Assembly (NCBI GenBank): GCA_963701375.1
Contig: CAVOZT010000004.1
Coordinates: forward strand, 1,674,001-1,738,000
Direction: 5' to 3'
DNA length: 64,000 nucleotides
Origin: CAVXTF01 sp963701375
GTDB taxonomy: Bacteria > Actinomycetota > Acidimicrobiia > Acidimicrobiales > CAVXTF01
Shown here in pieces: positions 28,024 through 36,585 of the stretch. The position numbers and the translations under genes are program-made. The notes below the pieces were generated by a model. The model was not told the DNA's origin. It did not search any database and saw nothing but the letters and a program-made list of their open reading frames with translations. Numbering within the stretch: position 1 is the first letter of the stretch; every line of letters begins with the position of its first letter.

Positions 28024-29136
28024 GTGGAACCGTCGAAGGATCGGGTCACCCGCCGGCCACCGGCGACCGATCCTGCCGGAAGCAGGGCCCCCGTCATGGT
28101 CGGCGTCCTCTACGACTTTCCGCAGCATGACGGCGGCGCGTCGGTCGAAGAAGCGATCAGTCTCGGTATCTCGGAAGTTGCCGCCAAAGGGCGATTGGAC
28201 CGCCCGGTCGCCCTGGTCGCGCGTCAGGCCCACGGGCTCCCGGCGGGGACGATCCATGACGTCGAGCGCTGTTTCGCCGAGCTCGCCGCGGAGGGCGTGC
28301 TCGCGATCGTCGGTCCCGCGGTGAGTGACAACGGGCTCGTCGTCGGCAAGTTGGCCGAGGAAGCTCGGGTCCCCTGTGTGAACTACACGGGAGGCGATCA
28401 CACCAGAACCGCGTGGATGTTCCACTACCAGGTGGGCTCCTTGGAAGAGGAGCCTCTCGTCCTGGTCGATCTGCTCGGCCGCCAGGGTCATCGTGAAGTA
28501 GCCGTTGCCTACGACCGGACTCCGGTCGGAAAACGGTACGCCGATGCCTTCGGCCAGGGTGCGGACGCGGCCGGTCTCCAGGTGGTGGCGAGCGCAGCGG
28601 TCGATCCGCTTGCCGACTCGCCTGCGGGGCTCGAGGCGACCGTAGCGAGATTCCGTGCCGCGGACCCGGGCGCTCTCGCTTACCTCGGGATGGGCGTGGC
28701 CGCTCGTGGGCTCGCCCGAGCCATCGACGAAGCCAAGTGGGAGCTGCCCGTCGTCGCGAACTCGGCACTCATGTTCGCGTACCTGCATCGCGACTGGCGC
28801 GAGCTGTGGGAGGGCTGGACGTACGTCGACACGCTGTCGGACGGCAACCTCACGCTTTCTCGATTGCGCGAGATCTCACCGCGAACCGGCCGAGGTCCGG
28901 TAGGCGTGGCCGCTTACGACATCGGCCGCCTGCTCGGCGAAGGGCTGGCGTGCACCACCCACCTCACGAGGGACGGCTTGCGCGAGGGACTGGAGTCTGT
29001 GAAGCGGCTTCCTGCCTCGAGCGGGCTCGAGGGCACCACCATGGGGTTCGGCCACTACGACCACGGAGCCCTCAAAGGCCCCTATCTGGTCCTGCGTCGG
29101 TGGGAGGGGGGCCAGAGCGTCGAAGTGGACGCTTGA
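28024..29136 (+). CDS. Branched-chain-amino-acid-type ligand-binding protein without signal peptide
   Basis: About 370 residues. From MVGVLYDFPQHDGG on it follows the Peripla_BP_6 (LivJ-like) type I binding fold: AIVGPAVSDNGLVVGKLAEEARVP, YTGGDHTR, VAVAYDRTPVGKRYADAF and YDIGRLLGEGL. The first residues are polar and charged and no signal peptide is visible, nor is any ABC permease or ATPase gene near. It may thus be a cytoplasmic sensor or binding subunit. The start is uncertain: GTG 28024 is chosen; CTG 28006 overlaps the amidohydrolase stop (CTGA) and is in frame. Confidence 0.75.
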   Translation: MEPSKDRVTRRPPATDPAGSRAPVMVGVLYDFPQHDGGASVEEAISLGISEVAAKGRLDRPVALVARQAHGLPAGTIHDVERCFAELAAEGVLAIVGPAVSDNGLVVGKLAEEARVPCVNYTGGDHTRTAWMFHYQVGSLEEEPLVLVDLLGRQGHREVAVAYDRTPVGKRYADAFGQGADAAGLQVVASAAVDPLADSPAGLEATVARFRAADPGALAYLGMGVAARGLARAIDEAKWELPVVANSALMFAYLHRDWRELWEGWTYVDTLSDGNLTLSRLREISPRTGRGPVGVAAYDIGRLLGEGLACTTHLTRDGLREGLESVKRLPASSGLEGTTMGFGHYDHGALKGPYLVLRRWEGGQSVEVDA

Positions 29137-29191
29137 CCCACACCACGTCTCGTCCAAAGCTTCTCTGCGCCGCCCATGCTGAGCGGCCCGG

Positions 29192-29545
29192 TCAACTCTG
29201 GTCCGCCAGGCGCTTTATGAAGATATCCACCTTGGCGATGCGTCCGTCGGCGTCGAGGTCGAACACGAGCGCCTCTGGCGTGACGTGAACCTTCCCGCCG
29301 ATCTCGACCGTCTCGGTCAATTCCGCAACGACGACAGGACCTGCGTCAACGATCCTCTCGACTTCCATGGAGTAACCCTCGAGGCTCGGCATTACCTCCT
29401 CTAGGAAGGCCAGATACGGGGCTTTCGGGGTGTAAGTGTCTCCGAAGGGTCCGACCCTCACGACGTCCTCAGCCAGGCATTCAGCGAGGCCGGCCCAGTC
29501 GTGCTCGACGACCGCCTGGAGGTACCTCTCGACCACGCTCATCAT
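29192..29545 (-). CDS. SnoaL-like (NTF2-fold) protein
   Basis: 117 residues from ATG 29545, preceded by GGAGG; an in-frame TTG at 29575 gives 127. The sequence has the NTF2/SnoaL pattern: VERYLQAVVEHDWAGLAECLAEDV at the start, a central sheet, and VFDLDADGRIAKVDIFI at the end. Members include small cyclases, isomerases and dehydratases for steroids or polyketides, and many without known activity. It is divergent from the MFS gene at 29709, and its 3' end faces the binding-protein gene. Confidence 0.75.
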   Translation of the reverse strand: MMSVVERYLQAVVEHDWAGLAECLAEDVVRVGPFGDTYTPKAPYLAFLEEVMPSLEGYSMEVERIVDAGPVVVAELTETVEIGGKVHVTPEALVFDLDADGRIAKVDIFIKRLADQS

Positions 29546-29708
29546 CTCCACCTCCGCCGATCCGACCTCCGCCAAATCCTCCCTCTAGTAGAACGTTCAC
29601 GTCAACGGAAGGTTCTGGGTGAAGGTAGGGTGACGGCAGAGATCCATCGCACACAGACGGATCCGTCTCGAACGAAACGCCCGATCGGGCGCCCGAGCGG
29701 AAGGTGGC

Positions 29709-31484
29709 ATGGCGACAGTCCGGGGAGAGGAGCAGCGGGTCAGGTCTGACGCCGGGGCCGTCGCCGAACCGGCCCGACCCTCGACCGACGTATCGGACAC
29801 CGAGCACCAACGCCACGACCGCTACAAGTGGGTGGCCCTGACCAACACCACCATCGGGATGTTGTTGGCGACGATCGATGCGTCGATCATGCTGATCGCA
29901 CTTCCGGACATCTTTCGAGGGATCCGGATCGATCCTCTGGTGGCGGGAAACAGCTTCTACCTGCTCTGGATGATCCTGAGCTTCCTCATAGTGACCAGCG
30001 TTCTGGTCGTGAGCCTCGGCCGGCTCGGAGACATGTACGGCCGGGTGCGGATGTACAACCTCGGATTTGCGGTCTACACCGTGTTCTCGCTCGTCCTCAC
30101 CGTGACCTGGCTCAGCGGTCCCGCAGGCGCGATATGGCTCGTCGTCTTTCGTGTCTTCCAGGGTGTGGGAGCGGCGTTCCTGATCGCCAACTCCTCGGCG
30201 ATACTCACAGACGCGTTCCCAGAGGACCAGCGCGGAATGGCTCTCGGGATCAACCAGGTGGCGGGTATAAGCGGCGTCTTCATAGGCCTGGTGCTCGGAG
30301 GTCTGCTCGGCCCGATTCAGTGGAGGCTCATCTTCTTGGTCTCGGTGCCTCTCGGTCTGCTCGGGACCGTGTGGGCTTACAAGAGCCTGCGTGAGGTCCC
30401 TCGACACAACAAGGCGAAGCTCGACTGGCCGGGCAACGTCACGTTCGCGCTCGGTGTGATCGCGCTCATGGTCGGAATCACCTACGGGATCCAGCCCTAC
30501 GGCGGCAACAGCATGGGATGGACGAGTCCCTTCGTGCTCGGGTGTCTCGGCGGGGGAGCGGTGATGTTGTTCGCTTTCTCCGTCATCGAGACGAAAGTGC
30601 CCGACCCGATGTTCCGCCTGAAGCTCTTCCGGATCCGTGCATTCACGGCTGGGAGCCTCTCCAGCCTTTTAGCCGGTATCGGACGCGGCGGCCTGATGTT
30701 CATGTTGATCATCTGGCTTCAGGGGATTTGGCTGCCGCTGCACGGGTACGACTTCAACGCGACGCCACTGTGGGCGGGCATCTACATGCTCCCGCTCACC
30801 GCGGGGTTCCTGGTCGCAGGGCCCATATCCGGATTCCTGTCGGACCGATACGGCTCGCGTCCGTTCTCGACCGGCGGAATGGTGGTCGCCTCGATCTCCT
30901 TCCTGCTCCTGTTGTTCATTCCGGTGAACTTCTCGTACCCGGCATTCGCGTCGATCCTCGTGCTCAACGGATTGGCGATGGGCGCTTTCGCCGCACCCAA
31001 CCGGGCGGCAGTTATGAACAGCCTCCCCCCGGAACACCGCGGTGTGGGCTCGGGGATGAACTCGACATTCCAGAACTCGGCGCAGGTCTTTTCGATCGGG
31101 ATCTTCTTCACTCTCATGATCATCGGGCTCTCGAGGACTCTTCCGGGTGCGCTGTTCCATGGTCTCGTTGCACACGGAGTCCCTGCGTCGGCCGCCTCGC
31201 GCGTCTCTCACCTTCCGCCGGTGTCGATCCTCTTCGCCGCCTTTCTCGGGTACAACCCGATGCAGCATCTCCTCGGTCCGTCGGTGCTCGCACACCTTCC
31301 TGCCTCGAGCGCCGCGTCGATCACGAGCCGCAGCTTCTTCCCCTCACTCATATCGACCCCGTTCCGTGACGGGCTACACGAGGCTCTGATCTTCGCGGTC
31401 ATCGCGTGCATGGTGGCTGCCGGCGCATCCGCACTCCGAGGCGGCAAGTACGTGTACTCGGAAACTCGGTCTGGGGCCGGCTGA
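29709..31484 (+). CDS. MFS transporter, 14-helix DHA2 type
   Basis: 591 residues with a polar 38-residue N-terminus before the first helix. Motif A appears as GRLGDMYGRVRMYN and the DHA2-like start as TTIGMLLATIDASIMLIALPDIFRG. Fourteen hydrophobic segments can be counted; a long hydrophilic loop lies between the last two. The family exports drugs or metabolites by proton antiport. It is intact and not fused to a regulator, unlike the DHA2 gene at 12015. The divergent SnoaL-like gene starts 163 bases upstream. Confidence 0.87.
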   Translation: MATVRGEEQRVRSDAGAVAEPARPSTDVSDTEHQRHDRYKWVALTNTTIGMLLATIDASIMLIALPDIFRGIRIDPLVAGNSFYLLWMILSFLIVTSVLVVSLGRLGDMYGRVRMYNLGFAVYTVFSLVLTVTWLSGPAGAIWLVVFRVFQGVGAAFLIANSSAILTDAFPEDQRGMALGINQVAGISGVFIGLVLGGLLGPIQWRLIFLVSVPLGLLGTVWAYKSLREVPRHNKAKLDWPGNVTFALGVIALMVGITYGIQPYGGNSMGWTSPFVLGCLGGGAVMLFAFSVIETKVPDPMFRLKLFRIRAFTAGSLSSLLAGIGRGGLMFMLIIWLQGIWLPLHGYDFNATPLWAGIYMLPLTAGFLVAGPISGFLSDRYGSRPFSTGGMVVASISFLLLLFIPVNFSYPAFASILVLNGLAMGAFAAPNRAAVMNSLPPEHRGVGSGMNSTFQNSAQVFSIGIFFTLMIIGLSRTLPGALFHGLVAHGVPASAASRVSHLPPVSILFAAFLGYNPMQHLLGPSVLAHLPASSAASITSRSFFPSLISTPFRDGLHEALIFAVIACMVAAGASALRGGKYVYSETRSGAG

Positions 31485-31533
31485 GAGACAGCTGGTCGTG
31501 CCCTAACCGTTCCGAGGCTGGTAGACGTGGGAG

Positions 31534-32898
31534 GTGGAGCAGGTACCGGCGTCGCCTCTGCGGCTGCACAAATGGAACGACGCCCCGGTTCTCGCCGTGG
31601 CGTGGATCTCGTTCGCTTCTGGAGTGGGCCAGTTCGGGGTCGTATCCGCACTTGGTGACGTAGCTCGCACGTTCGGCCACCTGGGAAGCGGGACGTCCGT
31701 TGCCGCTCAAGCAGGGCTGTCCGGAACGTCTCTCGGGCTCGGACTCGCTTGCATACGCCTGGCCGCCCTCGGCGCGCTGCCCCTTGCCGCTCTTGCCGAC
31801 CGTGTCGGCAGGCGAGTGATGCTCATTGCAGCTTGCTCCGTCGGGTTGATGATCACCCTGCTCGCAGCCGCAAGTCCCGGGTACTGGTGGTTCGTCGTGA
31901 TATTCGCGACGGCACGGCCACTGCTCACGGCTACGAATTCACTCTGCTCGGTTTCCGCAGCCGAAGAGACCTCCACGAAGGACCGGGCGAAGGCGATGTC
32001 CTTAGTGGCGGCAGGTTACGGGCTCGGCGCCGGGACAACCGCTGTCATCCATAGCCTGGCTGCGTCTTCTCTCGGTTTCAGGGGCATCTGTCTTCTCGCG
32101 TTCGTACCGCTCGCAACATTGCCGTTCGTTGCACGCAAGCTCGAAGAACCTGAGCGCTTCCATCGGCTCGCCGGAGCCAACGACCGTTTGACGAAGGTCG
32201 GCCACACAACAGCCGGGGCTACGGATCCGTTGGGGTCTCAGGAACCCACCAGCCCCGCGCGACCGCCCAGGCGACGGACGGTCTTCGCGGCGCTGGCCCC
32301 GGAGTACCGTCGGCGCCTCGCCAAGGTGGCCCTGCTTGGGTTCTTCCTGTCGACGGTCACCGGACCCGCCAATACATTCATATTCCTCTACGCGCAGAAC
32401 GTGGTGCACCTCGCCGGGATCGTCACGGCAGCGATGGTGGCCTGTGCAGGAGCCGTCGGGCTTTTCGGGCTGGTGTTCGGGCGTTGGGCAGCTGACCGGT
32501 TCGGGAGGCGACCCACCGGGATGATCGCCATGATGACGGTGGCAGTTCTCGCAGTCGTCACCTACAGCGGGTCCAAGGTGGCGCTCTTCGCGGGGTACGT
32601 CGCGGCGGTAGGTGCTGCATCGGTGCTCGCGCCAGCCGCAGGAGCGCTCGCAAACGAGCTCTTTCCGACCGAGGTCCGTGCTTCCATCGGTGGATGGCAG
32701 GCCGCGGCCGCTGTGCTCGGTGCCGGCGTCGGCCTTCTCGCATTCGGGGCCGTCGCAGACATCGGAAACCGCTTCGCGGTGGCGGGAGCGGTCACCTTCC
32801 TGCCCGCCGTTATCGTCGCGCTTGGGTTCTTCCTACTTCCAGAGACAAAGGGTCGCGAGCCCGAGGAAATGTGGCCGGTCGCAAGTCCCGTTCTGTGA
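31534..32898 (+). CDS. MFS transporter, 12-helix type
   Basis: 454 residues with a GTG start. Two halves of six hydrophobic segments are separated by a polar loop of about 60 residues (EEPERFHR...PARPPRRR). Motif A is ALADRVGRRVML in the first half and GRWAADRFGRRPTG in the second; the second half contains AGALANELFPTEVRASIGGW, as in the sugar/metabolite:H+ symporter branch. It follows the DHA2 gene by 49 bases and may be co-transcribed. The substrate is unknown. Confidence 0.85.
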   Translation: MEQVPASPLRLHKWNDAPVLAVAWISFASGVGQFGVVSALGDVARTFGHLGSGTSVAAQAGLSGTSLGLGLACIRLAALGALPLAALADRVGRRVMLIAACSVGLMITLLAAASPGYWWFVVIFATARPLLTATNSLCSVSAAEETSTKDRAKAMSLVAAGYGLGAGTTAVIHSLAASSLGFRGICLLAFVPLATLPFVARKLEEPERFHRLAGANDRLTKVGHTTAGATDPLGSQEPTSPARPPRRRTVFAALAPEYRRRLAKVALLGFFLSTVTGPANTFIFLYAQNVVHLAGIVTAAMVACAGAVGLFGLVFGRWAADRFGRRPTGMIAMMTVAVLAVVTYSGSKVALFAGYVAAVGAASVLAPAAGALANELFPTEVRASIGGWQAAAAVLGAGVGLLAFGAVADIGNRFAVAGAVTFLPAVIVALGFFLLPETKGREPEEMWPVASPVL

Positions 32899-32924
32899 AT
32901 ATTTGGATCCGCCCAGCTACCTTC

Positions 32925-33714
32925 TCACTTACGGCGAAACGCCACCATCGTGAGCTCGGGAGGAGCAAAACCCTGAGGAAGCCTTCCCTTGTAATGTCTC
33001 ATGGCCTTGTCGAGGTTCCGGGTGAGCGGGAGGGCCGCAGACTCCAACACACGGTGTGCGGTTGTCGGTTTGACGCCTTCGAGCCGTGGCCCGCGATCGA
33101 GCCGTCGCAAGAAGATGGAGAGGCGCTGGCTGACGTAGGTAGCGAGCGCCTCTGAGGCCACGAGCTCGAATCCCTGCTCGATGCATGCACTCTCGTACCA
33201 AGGCGCGAGCCTGCCGAAAAAGTTGTGGTACGCACCGCTGGTGTCGGCGCAGGTTCGGCGAGGTCCTCGAAGAGGTACACGGAGTCACGCGCGACACGGC
33301 AGATCTCACCGATCAACGCTCGGGCTCGCTCGTCGGGATTGTGCTGGATCACGGTTACCGTAAAGACCAGGTCTACCTCGTTATCGGAGTACGGGAGTGT
33401 CTCGCCGTCGACAACGATGATCTAAGCTGCAGGGACGCTCTGCTTCGCCAGATCAACCATTCCCGGAGAGATGTCGCACCCGAGCAACCTTGTCGGATTC
33501 CGGTGGGCTAGCGAAGATTGCCACCCGGACCACACCCCAATTCGAGAATTGAGCGTCCGTCGACAGGCATGAGCGGCATCAAGGTGCTGAGGAACAAAGC
33601 TCGCTTATACCTGAAGTACAGAGAGTCGTCGCCAGCGATCTCTCTGCCTTGACTTCGCTGCCGGATCCGCTGACCGACGCCGGACCAATGGCCTTGGGGA
33701 TCGGTGTTCGTCAC
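32925..33714 (-). pseudogene. Class I SAM methyltransferase, decayed
   Basis: The start (ATG 33714) reads into the SAM-binding motif ILELGCGPGGNL and then hits a stop at 33508. The continuation AHRNPTRLLGCDISPGMVDLAKQS is in another frame, with an in-frame TAG near 33423, then VDLVFTVTVIQHNPDERARALIGEICRV. A further frame change near 33225 leads to FELVASEALATYVSQ and the end at 32925. At least two frame changes and one stop make it non-functional. It marks the left edge of the accessory, sulfotransferase-rich region. Confidence 0.75.
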
Positions 33715-33906
33715 CTGCCTCCTCTTAATGCCAGATCGACCACTTCGCAGGAAACGTCCGTGGCCCGACCGACAACAGTCGGGGTTCGGATGTGAGCCTG
33801 GTCTTCCAAAAATTTAGACCTTAGACCTGGACCACGAAAATTGAACCCAGCGAAAGGCTAGCGTTGGCTACAAGGCTTGTTAGGTAATTTTCGGGAGAGG
33901 AACGGC

Positions 33907-34725
33907 GTGCCTGAGGTCACGAGACTCGAGACAGCTTCTGAAACATCGGCCAATTCCGCAGTGAGGGGCGAGCCATCAGAGATTGAGCGCCCAATCTTCG
34001 TGGTCGGATGCTTCAGATCTGGTACTTCGTTGCTGCGTACGCTGCTTGACTCTCACCCGCGCATCAGTGCAGGCCCGGAAGACCCCTTGCTCTACTACTT
34101 GTCCGAACTCGACAATGATTACTGGCGCTCTACTCTGGAAGGGTATGGCTTCACGGAGGATGAGTGGTTAACGAAGGTAAGAGGCATATTCGAGGACCTC
34201 CAGAGCCGTTACGCTCAAAGCCAGGGCAAAACACGCTGGGCCGACAAAGCCCCTCAGAGTTCACTGATAATCGGCTTCCTCGACAAGCTGTACCCCAATT
34301 GTCAGGTGGTTCATATCGTGCGGAACCCACGTGACGTCATCGCCTCCAATCGAGTCAAGTTTGGCAAGGCGAAGGGCGCGTTCTATGGGGGACGTTGGGT
34401 GTCGCACGTCCGAAGCGCCGAATTGGACGGAGCGCGACTCGGAAGCGACAGGTTCCGGACGATTCGATACGAGGATCTGGTGACCAGTCCTGAGAGAGTG
34501 CTCAAAGACCTGATCGCGTGGCTCGGTGAACCGTGGAGTGACGAAGTCCTACGATTCGGTGATCGGACTCATCAATACCCGGCGACAGTCAAGGCGCACA
34601 AGGAGAATCGGAAGCTCGCTATTCATGACCGATCAATCGGGCGCGGCAAAAGAACAGGATCATTGATCCCCCTTGTCTACGTTCGCCTGCGGGGACGTGA
34701 CCTCGTACGGAAATTCGGCTATTAA
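33907..34725 (+). CDS. Sulfotransferase (PAPS-dependent), first copy
   Basis: 272 residues from GTG 33907 with GGAGAGG eight bases before. The 5'-phosphosulfate loop is FVVGCFRSGTSLLRTLL and the 3'-phosphate site is VHIVRNPRDVIAS. YEDLVTSPERVLKDLIAWLGEPW is the usual C-terminal-half motif. It transfers sulfate from PAPS to a hydroxyl or amine, here probably of a carbohydrate or other surface molecule. No signal peptide is seen, so it acts in the cytoplasm. The region is visibly more A/T-rich than the core genes. Confidence 0.87.
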   Translation: MPEVTRLETASETSANSAVRGEPSEIERPIFVVGCFRSGTSLLRTLLDSHPRISAGPEDPLLYYLSELDNDYWRSTLEGYGFTEDEWLTKVRGIFEDLQSRYAQSQGKTRWADKAPQSSLIIGFLDKLYPNCQVVHIVRNPRDVIASNRVKFGKAKGAFYGGRWVSHVRSAELDGARLGSDRFRTIRYEDLVTSPERVLKDLIAWLGEPWSDEVLRFGDRTHQYPATVKAHKENRKLAIHDRSIGRGKRTGSLIPLVYVRLRGRDLVRKFGY

Positions 34726-34749
34726 GAATGTATGATTTCGATCGCGCCT

Positions 34750-35544
34750 TCATGGAAGAAGACTTTGCAGAGTTCGCGTGAGCGCGTCGGCGGCCAACCG
34801 ATGCATCTCGGGACTCGGATAATAGCGATTTACCGCGACCTCATTTCCAGCCTCATCCCGAAGTACTTGTGGAATACCTACACGCGACGCTACCGCGACG
34901 TATCTATCGGCTGAGTGCCGTATCTGACTTACCATGCGGCGGTTTACCAGGTGCGGGAATACGTCCATCATCCTTCGATACCCTTTTATCGCAGACGGAG
35001 GGGTCCGATAAGAGAACCAGAACAACACCTTCGGAGGCTTGACTGCCTCAAATAGCCTCGTCATGGACTGTACATATGTTTGTTGTGACTCCCGTACGAT
35101 TTGGTTCGCTTCACGGCGCCTACCCTGGGCGAGGAGGTCTTTCACGATTTCAATCGCATTGGGGCTGCGGGTTCCAGTGTCAACACGGACGCCGGACGAT
35201 CCGCCCCTCTTGGACTGGAACAGGCTGTTGTCGGACGCTCTCGCCGACATGACTTGAATGACCGCAATACGACAACGGTTCACCTCCTCGAGTATCTCTG
35301 GGCGCCGCAGGAAATATTCGGGACCCTTTCCGCCGGAGCCCAGGTTCAAGGTGCCAAGACCAAGGCGCTTTCCGACTATGGCTGGTGCGGGCTCCGCAGC
35401 ATAGCGGCCGAAGGTCTGCGCGGCTCCCAGCCAGGCGATGGCATCTGGTCCGTGGTCCAAAGGGCCTCGGAACCACTCACCGTGCAACTGGACCATCCCG
35501 TAGTCCAAGAATTGCACATCCTCATGTTGGTAAAACAAGCCCAT
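34750..35544 (-). CDS. DUF6473-like protein
   Basis: 264 residues from ATG 35544 (MGLFYQHEDVQ). Features resemble what I recall of DUF6473: EWFRGPLDHG, WLGAAQTFGRYAAEP, LGLGTLNLGSGGKGPEYFL and the segment VIQVMSARASDNSLF. A basic middle region is followed by LFWFSYRTPPS. The core is reminiscent of an SGNH-hydrolase-like fold (GAAQTFGR in place of GDS). Members often sit beside sulfotransferases, as here, where two flank it; the one at 35620 is divergent. Function is unknown; modification of a sulfated glycan is one possibility. Confidence 0.6.
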   Translation of the reverse strand: MGLFYQHEDVQFLDYGMVQLHGEWFRGPLDHGPDAIAWLGAAQTFGRYAAEPAPAIVGKRLGLGTLNLGSGGKGPEYFLRRPEILEEVNRCRIAVIQVMSARASDNSLFQSKRGGSSGVRVDTGTRSPNAIEIVKDLLAQGRRREANQIVRESQQTYVQSMTRLFEAVKPPKVLFWFSYRTPPSAIKGYRRMMDVFPHLVNRRMVSQIRHSADRYVAVASRVGIPQVLRDEAGNEVAVNRYYPSPEMHRLAADALTRTLQSLLP

Positions 35545-35619
35545 GACGCGACAATACGCTAGGCAGAATGTGAGTTGTGCAAAGCTGGAAGCAGGCCTTC
35601 CCAGTATCATCGGACAGCG

Positions 35620-36571
35620 ATGAACGCTCCGATCTTCGTTGTAGGCTGCCCACGGTCAGGGACGACTCTCGTTCAAAGGATTCTGGACCAGCACCCGAGC
35701 ATCAGCGGCGGGCCGGAGTCATTTATCCTGGAGTCGCTTCACCACATCGAGCGACGAAGGTGGGTTGACCTCGCCAATCTCGGAGTTACCCAATCCCAGT
35801 GGAGGACGCACGTTCGGGACCTGTTCTCCTCGGTCCACGAGCAAAGGGCGCAAGCCAAGAACAAGAGCAGGTGGGCTGACAAGACCCCTGCTTACGCATT
35901 GATCCTCGACTTCATCGACGATTTGTATCCGGACTGCCAGGTCATCCACGTGATCCGCGATCCTCTCGATGTGATCGACTCCTGGCGGAGGAGGGTGGGC
36001 AATATCAAGGCCAGACAGGCGGTGCACGCGTGGCCAGAGCACGTTACTGCGGCCAGGGCGTTCGGTGACGCGCACTCTGGCGATCGCTACATGGAGATCC
36101 GCTATGAGGATCTGGTGGCACAACCGGAGAAGGTGATGAGGCCTACGATGAACTGGTTGGGCGAATCGTGGGACGACGGAATCCTGCATCTTCCTCCGCG
36201 CAAGCGCACTAAGCCGTTGGAGCAATCCGAGCGAACGCGCCGCCAACGAGCTAGGTGGCTCGGAAATCCGATCGAGGATGACAGCTCAGCCACCCTCCAG
36301 GCCGATTCAGCCGGAGTTTCTATCGAACCTAGCAAGGATCCTGCACTTCAGGACCGCGCCAGACCCCGAACTCCGGTGGCCTTCGACGGTAGATCCGAGC
36401 ACGATCGTTTCGACTTCCATCGGAGTGGGTTCCCGCGGCTGGAACCTCCTCGTGAACGCCCCCTATTTGATCCAACTCGAACGAATAGCGCGACCTCTTG
36501 TACGTGAACTTGGATATGAACGTGGGCCTTCAGAGTATTGGGAGGCTTTTCGGGCCGCTCGAGCTAGATAG
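35620..36571 (+). CDS. Sulfotransferase, second copy (frame changes near 36190-36330)
   Basis: ATG 35620 (MNAPIFVVGCPRSGTTLVQRIL) holds the 5'-phosphosulfate loop; VIHVIRDPLDVIDSW is the 3'-phosphate site and YEDLVAQPEKVMRPTMNWLGESW the later motif. In the first frame the tail after about residue 205 is unlike a protein of this family. In another frame the segment STSIGVGSRGWNLLVNAP...RPLVRELGYE looks like the genuine C-terminus, ending at 36571. One indel between 36190 and 36330 therefore splits the gene. Similar in layout to the copy at 33907, which also ends LVRKFGY. Confidence 0.75.
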
Positions 36572-36585
36572 ATGAAGCGCGGTTC

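Noticed and set aside
33764..33783. Hairpin CCCGAC/GTCGGG upstream of the first sulfotransferase
   Set aside because: Six-base stem with an eight-base loop and no T-run; too weak to call a terminator or riboswitch.
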